IMG/VR virus record: IMGVR_UViG_3300012988_000030
Location: 1 to 34,669 of that record
Source: a virus
DNA length: 34,669 nucleotides
Direction: 5' to 3' (one strand)
Shown here in pieces: positions 11,307 to 18,285 of the stretch (its first letter is position 1; every line of letters starts with the position of its first letter). A model generated the notes under the pieces. That model did no database searches, was not told the DNA's origin, and saw only the letters and a program-made list of their open reading frames with translations. A program made the translations under genes and the position numbers.

Positions 11307-11977
11307 CTAATTCAGAGGATCGCCCGATTCAGGCTGGTGATTGGGTTGAGTGTGTAAACGCGACTGACGCGGGCGAGCTGGAGCTTGGTGCGCGCTACCA
11401 AGTCGATGTCGTTACCATGGGTTCGCTTGGAGTCGTCAATGTCGGACTCGCGAGCACCGGCATTACCCGTCACGACTACCGCTTCAAGCGCGTCGATGGC
11501 CCGCATCCGGTGAATGCGTCAACCGATTCGATCCTCTGCTACGAGTGCAGCGAGCATGACGGGCTAGGCGACGGCGACATGCTGCGCGTTGTTTGCGCTC
11601 AGTGTCCGCTAGGCGAGAAGCCCGAGGCTAAATACGAGCCAGGCGACCCGCGCGCTCACGCCTACTGCAAAGAGTGCGGCGTCACCGTCGTTGCTGGCAC
11701 GAGGTGCGAATTTCCACTTTGCGCGAAGTGCTCGGAGAGGCGGAATCCGCCCGCGAAGCGCGACCCATACACGGAATACCGTCTCAACAAGTCCGAGGTG
11801 ATGGTGGAGAAAGCGACGTGGGACTACCCGCAGAATCAATGGGTGCGACACACGCGCGAGGCTGACGAGGCCGCGCTTCGGCGTGAGGCTGAGAGGCCGA
11901 GGGGTAACCCTGCTGAACGGAAATCTCTAGCAGCGGGGCACCCCGCGAGCTGGCCGAGCAATGAAGGAGAGGATTGA
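11303..11977 (+). CDS. Zinc-ribbon protein with four CxxC pairs (224 aa)
   Basis: ATG 11303 follows AAAGGA and overlaps the previous stop (ATGA). The N-terminal 65 residues look like a small beta barrel (IQAGDWVECVNA, YQVDVVTMGSLGVVNVGL). Four CxxC pairs follow at C79/C82, C98/C101, C122/C125 and C140/C143, enough for two zinc ribbons. The C-terminal tail is charged and Pro-rich. No family is recognised. It starts the accessory region after the recombination genes. Confidence 0.6.
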   Translation: MTNSEDRPIQAGDWVECVNATDAGELELGARYQVDVVTMGSLGVVNVGLASTGITRHDYRFKRVDGPHPVNASTDSILCYECSEHDGLGDGDMLRVVCAQCPLGEKPEAKYEPGDPRAHAYCKECGVTVVAGTRCEFPLCAKCSERRNPPAKRDPYTEYRLNKSEVMVEKATWDYPQNQWVRHTREADEAALRREAERPRGNPAERKSLAAGHPASWPSNEGED

Positions 11978-11980
11978 GTC

Positions 11981-12259
11981 ATGCTGAAAAAGTCAGGTCA
12001 GAATCTGCGCGAGGGGAGCTGGTATCGCATCGTCGAAATCGACCCGACCGACCCGTCACCGTCGCTCAAAGTCGGTGACATTCTGCTGTGTAAACCCCAG
12101 GCAGCCGACTGCATCGACCCGGAAAACCATGTCGACGACGGCATGGGGACCGAGTGGTTCGCTGACTACTTCTTCGACCCCGAAGAGGATGACGGCGCCT
12201 ACCGCACGCTGATTACGAAGGTCGAATTTGTGCGCGGGCCAGACGAGGCGTCACCGTGA
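11981..12259 (+). CDS. Acidic SH3-barrel-like protein (92 aa)
   Basis: ATG 11981 follows AGGAGAGGA. The product looks like a small beta barrel: LREGSWYRIVEIDPTD, LKVGDILLCKP, and LITKVEFVRG at the end, with a very acidic middle (YFFDPEEDDGA). The pattern (G-x-W-Y-x-I-V, V-G-D) resembles the N-terminal part of the upstream protein, so both may share this fold. Function unknown. Confidence 0.55.
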   Translation: MLKKSGQNLREGSWYRIVEIDPTDPSPSLKVGDILLCKPQAADCIDPENHVDDGMGTEWFADYFFDPEEDDGAYRTLITKVEFVRGPDEASP

Positions 12260-12747
12260 CCACCACCCCCGACACCCCTCTGGTCGACTTGGATGAGCTG
12301 GTGAGGCTGGCGAAGGCGGCGACGCCCGGACCCTGGTGCCAGCATCCAAATGGGACTAGCGCGTGGCAAGGCGAGAGCTGGGAGTCGATTAACTACTCGG
12401 AGGCCCGTGCGCAGAACACCAGGCACGTCTGCAACGCCACGTCAGTGGACGAGGCCGGGATTGCGGACATTGAGCTCATCGTCGCCATGCGCAACAGCAT
12501 CGACGCCCTCATTGCCGAAACCCGAGCGCTGCGAGCCAAAGCGCAGTGCGGTGGGTGGATTCCGTGTAGCGAGAGGATGCCGCCGCGACAAGAGCTAGTC
12601 GTCATCGCTGTGACCTGCATGGGTCACCAGGACACGCGCGGTGGCTATCACTTGGACGACCACTGGGTCGACAGCGTCGGCGACAAGCTGGAGCTGTACG
12701 AGGTTACGCATTGGAGAGAATACCCAGCTCCACCCGAGGCCCCATGA
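12256..12747 (+). CDS. Ea22-like/DUF551 fusion protein
   Basis: 163 residues from GTG 12256 (GTGA overlap). Residues 8-30 (LVDLDELVRLAKAATPGPW) are the opening of the lambda Ead/Ea22 accessory family. Residues 99-158 match DUF551: GGWIPCSERMPPRQELVVIA, a central Trp, and the closing VTHWREYPAPPEAP. Both families are known from lambdoid phage accessory regions and have no firm function; Ea22 has been linked to host takeover. A helical linker (about 65-95) joins them. Confidence 0.72.
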   Translation: MTTTPDTPLVDLDELVRLAKAATPGPWCQHPNGTSAWQGESWESINYSEARAQNTRHVCNATSVDEAGIADIELIVAMRNSIDALIAETRALRAKAQCGGWIPCSERMPPRQELVVIAVTCMGHQDTRGGYHLDDHWVDSVGDKLELYEVTHWREYPAPPEAP

Positions 12748-13124
12748 CCGACCAGAAGGCAGCGGGTGAGGTGGAGGCGAAAGCCGAAGCTGCGTGCCTT
12801 GCGTGGATGCGCGAGTGCAACGAAGACAGCGCCACTGGTGACGAGATGCGCGCATTCGAGGCTGGATACGAGGCCGCCTGCCACCAGCGAGACCAGCGCA
12901 TTGCCGAGCTGGCGACGGAGAACACCATGCTTCGCGGTGACGTTGAGATGCTGCGCTCGAAAGTCTTGCTGCTAGAAATCGAAGCCCTGAAGGCGCTTCT
13001 GTCGCATTCGCAGATTGTCTACGGCCACGCTCACGTGGTGACCGTTGGGATAATCGAGGCCTATCTGGCCAAGCACACCCCAGCAACCGAGACGCAACCG
13101 GCTCAGGATGGGGAGAGGCGATGA
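12744..13124 (+). CDS. Coiled-coil accessory protein, duplicated N-terminus and tail (126 aa)
   Basis: ATG 12744 overlaps the upstream stop. The N-terminus MTDQKAAGEV recurs in the gene at 13296, as does CHQRDQRIAEL in the middle. The tail QPAQDGERR recurs at the end of the gene at 13966, where 32 bases are identical. Residues about 50-85 form a coiled coil. The Ea22-like neighbour and the heptad pattern suggest it belongs to the same shuffling accessory family. Function unknown. Confidence 0.6.
   Translation: MTDQKAAGEVEAKAEAACLAWMRECNEDSATGDEMRAFEAGYEAACHQRDQRIAELATENTMLRGDVEMLRSKVLLLEIEALKALLSHSQIVYGHAHVVTVGIIEAYLAKHTPATETQPAQDGERR
13093..13124 (+). repeat. 32-bp direct repeat, copy 1
   Basis: Identical to 14327-14358. 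Covers the last codons of one gene (QPAQDGERR) together with the ATGA start of the next. A junction that carries stop, start and the AGGCG upstream sequence could serve as a recombination point for swapping accessory genes. Confidence 0.8.
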
Positions 13125-13303
13125 GTAAGCGCACCTGGGAAGGGCTCGCCACAATCGACCCGGTGAAGGTCACGATCATCACCTCGACAACGCGCGAGTG
13201 CGCCAAGTGCAAGCGAGCCTTTCAGCTGACCGGGGAGCAGGCCGCGAAGGACCCGCTAATTCGAACCATCTACTACTGCTCGATGGAGTGCGCCCTTGAC
13301 TGA
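13121..13303 (+). CDS. Zinc-finger microprotein (60 aa)
   Basis: ATG 13121 overlaps the upstream stop (ATGA). C27-x2-C30 and C53-x3-C57 (ECAKCKRAF ... YYCSMEC) form a four-cysteine zinc site resembling a treble-clef or MYND-like knuckle. The N-terminal 20 residues are beta-type. Function unknown. It lies between two genes that share their N-terminal sequence. Confidence 0.6.
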   Translation: MSKRTWEGLATIDPVKVTIITSTTRECAKCKRAFQLTGEQAAKDPLIRTIYYCSMECALD

Positions 13304-13673
13304 CCAGAAGGCGGCGGGTGAGGTGACTCGGGAGCATCGGAGGCTAGCTCTGCTGGCCCAAGGGTACGGGACGCGCTTCTCGACCATCCCAGCCGGCTCC
13401 GACATGGCGAACTGGCTAGAAACGAACGTCTACCCTGGGCACCGCCCGATGGGGTCCGACGTGATCGCCCAGGCCATCGCCGACGCTGAAGCCCGCGGTC
13501 ACGCCTCCGCCTGCCACCAGCGAGACCAGCGCATCGCCGAGCTGGAGGCGGAGGTAGCAGCTGACTTGGACATAATCAATAGCGCTCTCGACTACGACAC
13601 GCACCCTAGTGCCGTGCTGGCGCTGCAACGGGTGCAGGATCGAATCGAAGCCGCCCTCGGGCTGAAAGGATGA
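13296..13673 (+). CDS. Accessory protein paralogous to the gene at 12744 (125 aa)
   Basis: TTG 13296 is the likely start: it aligns with the ATG of the gene at 12744 (TTGACTGACCAGAAGG against ATGACCGACCAGAAGG) and lies 6 nt before the upstream stop. The middle repeats ASACHQRDQRIAELEAEV. The rest differs: residues 15-60 (LALLAQGYGTRFSTIPAGSD) have no counterpart. The C-terminal part is helical. This is a mosaic paralogue produced by recombination between short shared segments. Confidence 0.6.
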   Translation: MTDQKAAGEVTREHRRLALLAQGYGTRFSTIPAGSDMANWLETNVYPGHRPMGSDVIAQAIADAEARGHASACHQRDQRIAELEAEVAADLDIINSALDYDTHPSAVLALQRVQDRIEAALGLKG

Positions 13674-13969
13674 TGATGGCTGAGGTAGACGTAGACCAAT
13701 TCCTAGACGTGCTGAGCGAAGGGCTGACGCTGCAAGAGGACGGCTGCTACCTGGGCGACGACGCTGGCCTGCTCATTCGAGAGCGCGACACCGCCATCCG
13801 TGAAGCGGCGAAGCTGGAGGCGCTGGATGAGGTTGTGGAACTTGGGCTTGAGCTGATGAAGATGGCGATGGTCGACACCAGACTCGACGATGCCTCTCGC
13901 TTGGCGGCGCTTTCTGGTGGCGTGTTTTGCGAGGCGATTCGAAAAACGAAAGAGAAGTACAGAAAATGA
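13670..13969 (+). CDS. Helical hypothetical protein (99 aa)
   Basis: ATG 13670 overlaps the upstream stop; ATG 13673 and 13676 are also possible. The product is acidic and almost all helical (DVDQFLDVLSEGLTLQED, then AAKLEALDEVVELGLELM), ending in a basic KTKEKYRK. No family is recognised. It is coupled to the next gene by ATGA. Confidence 0.55.
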   Translation: MMMAEVDVDQFLDVLSEGLTLQEDGCYLGDDAGLLIRERDTAIREAAKLEALDEVVELGLELMKMAMVDTRLDDASRLAALSGGVFCEAIRKTKEKYRK

Positions 13970-14358
13970 CCGACGCAGACGTGGACCGCGGACTCTATCG
14001 TAAATACTCGGTGATGCGGCTGCGTGACCCACATGACAAGCACGCCGATTGCACCTACTTCGTGCTCGACGAGGTGCACGACAAGTTCACTGGGCCAGCG
14101 TTACTCGCATACGCAGATGCGTGCGATGTCGAGTTTCCGCAACTGGCCGCTGACCTACGTGCGCGATGGCTGAATAAGTCGACTCCCGCTTCCGTGCTGA
14201 TGCCGGATGCCGAACATGCACTGGCGACACTCTGGGGATGCATCCGGTCTGGAAACGTCGATGGAGGCGGGATCGCGCTGCGGCTGATTGAGCGAGAGCT
14301 TCGCGCCAAGTACCAGTCAGCCAATTCGCAACCGGCTCAGGATGGGGAGAGGCGATGA
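13966..14358 (+). CDS. Hypothetical accessory protein with shared QPAQDGERR tail (130 aa)
   Basis: ATG 13966 overlaps the upstream stop. The N-terminal part (YSVMRLRDPHDKHADCTYFV) reads like the beta-rich domain of small phage proteins of the same type; the C-terminal part is helical. The last nine residues and the following start codon are identical in DNA to those of the gene at 12744. Function unknown. Confidence 0.55.
   Translation: MTDADVDRGLYRKYSVMRLRDPHDKHADCTYFVLDEVHDKFTGPALLAYADACDVEFPQLAADLRARWLNKSTPASVLMPDAEHALATLWGCIRSGNVDGGGIALRLIERELRAKYQSANSQPAQDGERR
14327..14358 (+). repeat. 32-bp direct repeat, copy 2
   Basis: Identical to 13093-13124 and in the same context, the end of one gene and start of a small zinc-finger gene. 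The block between the copies (about 1.2 kb, four genes) could be lost or duplicated by recombination. Confidence 0.8.
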
Positions 14359-14540
14359 TGAGCAAGTGTCAGCACCAGTTTCAGGTCAGGCTGATTGCCG
14401 AGCACAAGCTCTTCGGCCCAATCGACTGGTGCTCTGAATGTGGCGCGATCAAAAAACGCCAATGGGCGCGCGGACAAGGTGCCAAGCTGCGAATGACTAA
14501 CAATCGAGCGACATGGCGACTGCCGAAGGCATCCAAATGA
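14355..14540 (+). CDS. Zinc-finger microprotein (61 aa)
   Basis: ATG 14355 (or 14358) overlaps the upstream stop. C5-x-H7 and C26-x2-C29 (SKCQHQF ... DWCSECGAIK) make a plausible CHCC zinc site. The C-terminal third is basic (KKRQWARGQGAKLRM), which would suit nucleic-acid binding. Function unknown. Confidence 0.55.
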   Translation: MMSKCQHQFQVRLIAEHKLFGPIDWCSECGAIKKRQWARGQGAKLRMTNNRATWRLPKASK

Positions 14541-16174
14541 CCGACCCCAAATCCCGAGTCCAGCTACCCAGCGAGCGCATCCGAGAAATCGCCAAAGACA
14601 ACGACTGGCGAACAGACGGCCTGGTTCGGAATTACCCTCGCGACCTATCCGCGCACGTGGCGGAGTTGGCGACGCGACTGGACGCTGTTGCCGAATACCT
14701 CGACGAGCGCGAGACCCAGCTGCACCCGATTGCGAGGGCTCACCCGACGGGCCTGCTTCGACCCGCGGTTAGCGTCAGTGCGCCGACAGCGCCACCCGAG
14801 CTGGTTGCCTACGTGCGGCATCCGGACGGCGCGAAGACACCGATTACTCCGCGGCAGTGGGCTCAGGCTGTTCTTGCTCACCCAGCGCCAACATCGTCAC
14901 CTGGTGATGACCACCCAGACCCCACCGGTGTACCGCAGCCTCGGATACGTTCGCCAATGTCACCACCAAGTGAGGAAGATCCGCCTTTGCCCGTCGCGCA
15001 TCGGGTGACGTTCGAAGTCATGCGCGAGCGCGACACTCTCCGTGCCCGGGTGGGCGAACTCGAAGAGTTCCTAGAGCGCTTGGCACAGGTCCACGACCGA
15101 AGCGCCATCGCGGCGCGCGCCATGGGACTGTTTAACGTCGCAAATAGTCACGCCGTATTTGCTGAAGCTTATCGCACTGGCAACTCGTGCGTGATGAGAC
15201 TCAATGGCGACGGGACCGCCTTTGCGGAAGTGGTCGCCGACCTAGAAACGCTCACTGATGGTCGGCTCATGATGGCGCAGCGAGAGAGTCATCCGGAAGA
15301 GCTGCTCTTCGACCAGGCGGCAAACGTCACCCATACTGACATCGATGCTCTTGATACACGGATCACTCGTCTCGAAGCGGAGATCACCGACGCCCGCGCA
15401 AACCTCACCCACGACGGCGCCACCGCTGCGGAATGGGCCTCTCGATACGCCGACCTAGCCAATGCCGCAGCCGGAGCGGTGGGCGTCCTGGCCGTCAATG
15501 ACCCTGCGCAGCGGATGGTGAAGGAGAGGCTGGAGGGGGTGCTGGCGGGGCAGGAAGAGCGTCTCGATTGGAAGCAGGCCGCCGATGCTTTCGTCAAACA
15601 GCGCGACGAGGCCCTGGATGCGGTTCGCGACGCCCAAGCCGAGATCACCCAGTTGAAGAAGGAGAACGCGGACATTCGCAATGAGGTGTTGAATGATAAC
15701 GCCCGCCTCAAAGAGGAGAACGCCAGGCTGGAACAGACGCGGGTGAACCTGCGCAAGCTTTTGGATAGGTCACGAATGGATGGCCGTAAGCGTGACGCGG
15801 TGGTGGAGCGAGCGCAGTTAGTGGCCAAGCTCGACGACACCGACTTGCATGACCCGAACCTGCGAATGGAAGCGCTACGGGATGCCCTCTCCGCTCTCGA
15901 CCGCACAGAAGGCGAGCAGGCTGCCACCCCTCTGCAGTCACCGGCGCCAGTCGAAGGGGTGAGGGAGATTCGGGTGGGGTCGAAGTGGCGCGGAAACTTT
16001 GACGAACTGATCAGAGAAGTTATGAGCCTGGAGGATGACGGGGCCGTCAACTACATGCGCCCTTCTGACGGTAGCTACCACTGGGCAGACCGATGCAGTT
16101 TCTTGCGTGACTTCACCTGGCTCTCCGACCACGAGCCCCCAGCAGAGCGCCCCTTGGGTGAGGAGAAGCTGTGA
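14537..16174 (+). CDS. Long coiled-coil accessory protein (545 aa)
   Basis: ATG 14537 overlaps the upstream stop (ATGA); an upstream GTG/ATG at 14513 is less likely. Layout: a helical N-terminus (about 1-60), a Pro-rich linker with PPSEEDPP (about 105-145), coiled coil 1 (about 160-180), a mixed region to about 265, and long coiled coils from about 275 to 410 (ITQLKKENADIRNEVLNDNA). The last 75 residues form a compact module beginning REIRVGSKWRGNF and rich in Trp. It is much longer than its neighbours and may result from fusion of several small accessory genes. Function unknown. Confidence 0.6.
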   Translation: MTDPKSRVQLPSERIREIAKDNDWRTDGLVRNYPRDLSAHVAELATRLDAVAEYLDERETQLHPIARAHPTGLLRPAVSVSAPTAPPELVAYVRHPDGAKTPITPRQWAQAVLAHPAPTSSPGDDHPDPTGVPQPRIRSPMSPPSEEDPPLPVAHRVTFEVMRERDTLRARVGELEEFLERLAQVHDRSAIAARAMGLFNVANSHAVFAEAYRTGNSCVMRLNGDGTAFAEVVADLETLTDGRLMMAQRESHPEELLFDQAANVTHTDIDALDTRITRLEAEITDARANLTHDGATAAEWASRYADLANAAAGAVGVLAVNDPAQRMVKERLEGVLAGQEERLDWKQAADAFVKQRDEALDAVRDAQAEITQLKKENADIRNEVLNDNARLKEENARLEQTRVNLRKLLDRSRMDGRKRDAVVERAQLVAKLDDTDLHDPNLRMEALRDALSALDRTEGEQAATPLQSPAPVEGVREIRVGSKWRGNFDELIREVMSLEDDGAVNYMRPSDGSYHWADRCSFLRDFTWLSDHEPPAERPLGEEKL

Positions 16175-16269
16175 GCGCTGAGCGGTTGGCGTTCGACATC
16201 ATCGCGGCCGTGATTCTCACAGCTATCGCGATACTGGGTGCCGTAGCTATTGGAGACCGAAACGAATGA
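16171..16269 (+). CDS. Membrane microprotein (32 aa)
   Basis: GTG 16171 overlaps the upstream stop and its own TGA overlaps the next ATG, filling the gap exactly. Translation: VSAERLAFDI, then a hydrophobic span IAAVILTAIAILGAVAI and GDRNE. A single membrane segment. Function unknown. Confidence 0.5.
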   Translation: MSAERLAFDIIAAVILTAIAILGAVAIGDRNE

Positions 16270-16538
16270 CCGAATTGACAGCAGAGAAGCGGGCGGAGCT
16301 GCGGGTGCAGCTGACGAAAGAACAGGACTTCAGCGAGGACTTTGTTTGCGCGCGCTGCGACGAGAGTTATTCGCTTGGTGACGAGACTGAGCCGACCCGA
16401 TTCTGCAACAACTGCGCACATGAGTTGGCCGAGTCGGTCACGCTCTCCCTACTCGACGCGCTCGACGCTGCTGAAGCGAAGCTGCTGGAGCTGCAGGACG
16501 CAATCCGTGACGCTAGCGGCGCGGGTGACCAGCTATGA
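16266..16538 (+). CDS. Zinc-ribbon protein (90 aa)
   Basis: ATG 16266 overlaps the upstream stop. C28-x2-C31 and C47-x2-C50 (FVCARCDESYSLGDE ... FCNNCAHEL) form a four-cysteine zinc ribbon. An acidic helix (LLDALDAAEAKLLELQDAIR) follows and may mediate pairing. Function unknown. Confidence 0.6.
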   Translation: MTELTAEKRAELRVQLTKEQDFSEDFVCARCDESYSLGDETEPTRFCNNCAHELAESVTLSLLDALDAAEAKLLELQDAIRDASGAGDQL

Positions 16539-16921
16539 CCGACGTAGCGACTTGCCCTGATTGCTTGCGACCAAAGGCTGATGACGCGCGTCCGACCACA
16601 CCCGGATGCAAGCAAGGGCTGCTTACCGCGCTAGGTGAGCCGTATCGGAGCAGATGCTTCGAGCTTGCTGTCGACCGCCTCCGCTCCGACCTCGCCAACC
16701 TGCAAGCCAAGTACGACACCCTCGCAGCAGCTCACGCCAAGCCCTCACCCGAGCTGACGGCGGTGGAGGCTCACAATGCGGAGGCGGTGCGGTTGCTGCG
16801 AGTTCTTGGCGGCGTGGTTTTTACGAGACACATGGGCGGCGAATCGAATGTCGTCGCGGTGGCCAAGTGGCTCGACAATGACGCGCTGTTGCTAGCCGAA
16901 CGCGCGAAGGCGGGGCGGTGA
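16535..16921 (+). CDS. Zinc-binding coiled-coil protein (128 aa)
   Basis: ATG 16535 overlaps the upstream stop. C7-x2-C10, C25 and C41 near the N-terminus may bind zinc. A helical segment (LRSDLANLQAKYDTLAAAHA) forms a likely coiled coil. The C-terminal part (LRVLGGVVFTRHMGGESNVV) is mixed. No family is recognised. It ends in TGATG with the next gene. Confidence 0.55.
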   Translation: MTDVATCPDCLRPKADDARPTTPGCKQGLLTALGEPYRSRCFELAVDRLRSDLANLQAKYDTLAAAHAKPSPELTAVEAHNAEAVRLLRVLGGVVFTRHMGGESNVVAVAKWLDNDALLLAERAKAGR

Positions 16922-17115
16922 TGCGGCACACGGATTGCGTCACATGCGACGATTGCGGCGTTGTGGCCGCTCCAGGTCCAGTGCCGCGCGGCGGACACGA
17001 AACGGAATGGTTCCGCATGGGAGGCGTGCCGCCAGGGTGGACCATTTTCAACAACGACACCTCGACGAAATCGCTTCACCGATGCGTCAGGTGCACGCGA
17101 AAAGCGAAGAAGTGA
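16921..17115 (+). CDS. Zinc-ribbon microprotein, last gene of the rightward chain (64 aa)
   Basis: ATG 16921 overlaps the stop of the previous gene (TGATG); an in-frame GTG at 16918 is possible. C6, C9 and C12 (TDCVTCDDCG) and C55-x2-C58 (HRCVRCTR) suggest a zinc ribbon. HETEWFRMGGVPPGW in the middle is a compact aromatic loop. The stop codon is 2 bp from the stop of the convergent late gene. Confidence 0.6.
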   Translation: MRHTDCVTCDDCGVVAAPGPVPRGGHETEWFRMGGVPPGWTIFNNDTSTKSLHRCVRCTRKAKK

Positions 17116-17117
17116 GC

Positions 17118-17483
17118 CTACCGACTCGACAACCTCGCCAGCAGCGCAGTCCCAGCGGCGACGATGGCGGCTAGGGTGACGACGAGCCAGCGGGGGATGC
17201 CTCGCACGCGCATCGGGCCTAGCTCGAGCTGTGGCTCATCCTCGCGGTCGGGTTGCGAGGGCTGGTGGACGTGAACATGCACCTCATGGCGAGCAGTGTC
17301 CTCGTCCTCGCCAGTGTATTCCGGCAGCGAGCGCTGCTCCCTCCGCTGCTTATCGCGGATGATGTCTCGCGCATCGCGGGCGGCCTCGTAAGCCTCTTCG
17401 AGCTTGAAGGTATCGCTATCGAGACGTGGAAGCTCTTCGCGCTTGGTAATCCGCTTCAATGGGTTGTAGGCGGGCTTGGACAT
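17118..17483 (-). CDS. C-terminally anchored membrane protein with HxHxH motif (121 aa)
   Basis: ATG 17483; its start lies 68 nt inside the end of the upstream gene. The first 65 residues are charged and helical (EEAYEAARDARDIIRDKQRR). HEVHVHVH (66-73) is a histidine alternation that could bind metal. After a Pro/Glu-rich linker, residues about 98-118 (RWLVVTLAAIVAAGTALLA) form one membrane span close to the C-terminus. It is the last gene of the late transcript, near the lysis cassette, so a holin-like or membrane-associated lysis role is possible, but this topology is not that of a classical spanin. Confidence 0.6.
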   Translation of the reverse strand: MSKPAYNPLKRITKREELPRLDSDTFKLEEAYEAARDARDIIRDKQRREQRSLPEYTGEDEDTARHEVHVHVHQPSQPDREDEPQLELGPMRVRGIPRWLVVTLAAIVAAGTALLARLSSR

Positions 17484-17742
17484 CCTTCATCTGGGACTGT
17501 ACCACGCGCATGTTGCGTTCGCTGTCCCGATGCTTCGATTCCCAGCGCGCGTTTGACTGCTCGACCTGTCTCAAAATCTCCGCGTTCTGATCGCAGATTT
17601 GACCCAGCGTCGCAACGGCCGCCCGCAAGCTTTCCGCCATTGCAATCGTCGAGCTCTGCGTTTGCCGTAGCACGTCAACCGTGAGCAGTTGCGATTTCGC
17701 CAGGGCGGCGATGGCGTCGGATAGAGCTCGGTCTTCGTTCAT
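17416..17742 (-). CDS. Coiled-coil late protein (108 aa)
   Basis: ATG 17742 with GGAG 8 nt upstream; the frame extends upstream but that part is not supported. The product is helical throughout, with a hydrophobic heptad pattern (LAKSQLLTVDVLRQTQSS, then ESLRAAVATLGQICDQNAEI) and a charged second half. No family is recognised. It lies between the HNH gene on the other strand and the last late gene, and may once have been closer to the endolysin. Confidence 0.55.
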   Translation of the reverse strand: MNEDRALSDAIAALAKSQLLTVDVLRQTQSSTIAMAESLRAAVATLGQICDQNAEILRQVEQSNARWESKHRDSERNMRVVQSQMKDVQARLQPIEADYQARRASTSR

Positions 17743-17743
17743 G

Positions 17744-17752
17744 TGGTATACT
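17744..17752 (+). promoter_or_regulatory. Extended -10 promoter for the HNH gene
   Basis: TGGTATACT has the TGn-TATAnT form of an extended -10 promoter; no good -35 is present. It reads toward the HNH gene 62 bp downstream and against the surrounding late genes, giving the HNH gene its own expression. It also overlaps the start of the leftward coiled-coil gene. Confidence 0.4.
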
Positions 17753-17813
17753 CCACGAAAGAAGCCTCGCGACGCGGCAAACATCCGAGGCCAGACCCAC
17801 GAGGAGTTAGCTC

Positions 17814-18284
17814 ATGGATGAGAAGACGATTGCACGTTTCTGGGCCAAGGTCGACAAGCGCGGTTCTGATGAGTGTTGGGAGTGGACAGGCGCTCGCAAC
17901 GAAGCGCGTGGCGGCTATGGCGCCATGGGTCGAAACGTAATGGCCCACAGGGCCAGCTGGGAAATCCATAACCGCCAGCTGACCTCTGGCGAATGCGTGC
18001 TGCATCGGTGCGACAACCCGCCCTGCTGCAACCCGGCACATCTGTTCGTCGGCACCAGAACCGACAACCACCTGGACAAGATGGCGAAGGGCAGAAACAA
18101 GCCTCCGCCGCGCCACCTTGGCAATACTCACCCCATGGCGAAGCTCACCGAGGAATCGATCCCGCGAATTCGCGCGGCGCTTGCGTCCGGCATCGGGAAA
18201 CAGAAGGTCGCCGCCGCTTTCGGTGTCAGCAAAAAAACGGTGCTGAACATCGCGGCTGGCAGAATATGGCGCCACGTCCCATGA
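17814..18284 (+). CDS. HNH endonuclease with C-terminal HTH (homing-type)
   Basis: 156 residues from ATG 17814 with GAGGAG 8 nt upstream. The N-terminal CWEWTGARNEARGGYGAM, H45 (MAHRASWE), and VLHRCDNPPCCNPAHL (H64, C66, N73, H76) form the HNH_3-type nuclease common in free-standing phage homing endonucleases. Residues about 111-154 (SIPRIRAALASGIGKQKVAA, GVSKKTVLNIAAGR) are a helix-turn-helix for target recognition. It lies on the strand opposite to all its late-gene neighbours, between the endolysin and a coiled-coil gene, as a mobile insertion would. Its stop is 1 bp from that of the endolysin. Confidence 0.88.
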   Translation: MDEKTIARFWAKVDKRGSDECWEWTGARNEARGGYGAMGRNVMAHRASWEIHNRQLTSGECVLHRCDNPPCCNPAHLFVGTRTDNHLDKMAKGRNKPPPRHLGNTHPMAKLTEESIPRIRAALASGIGKQKVAAAFGVSKKTVLNIAAGRIWRHVP

Positions 18285-18285
18285 G

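Noticed and set aside
12744-14358. CRISPR-like array
   Set aside because: Repeats are few, unevenly spaced and lie within coding sequence; they are gene duplications.
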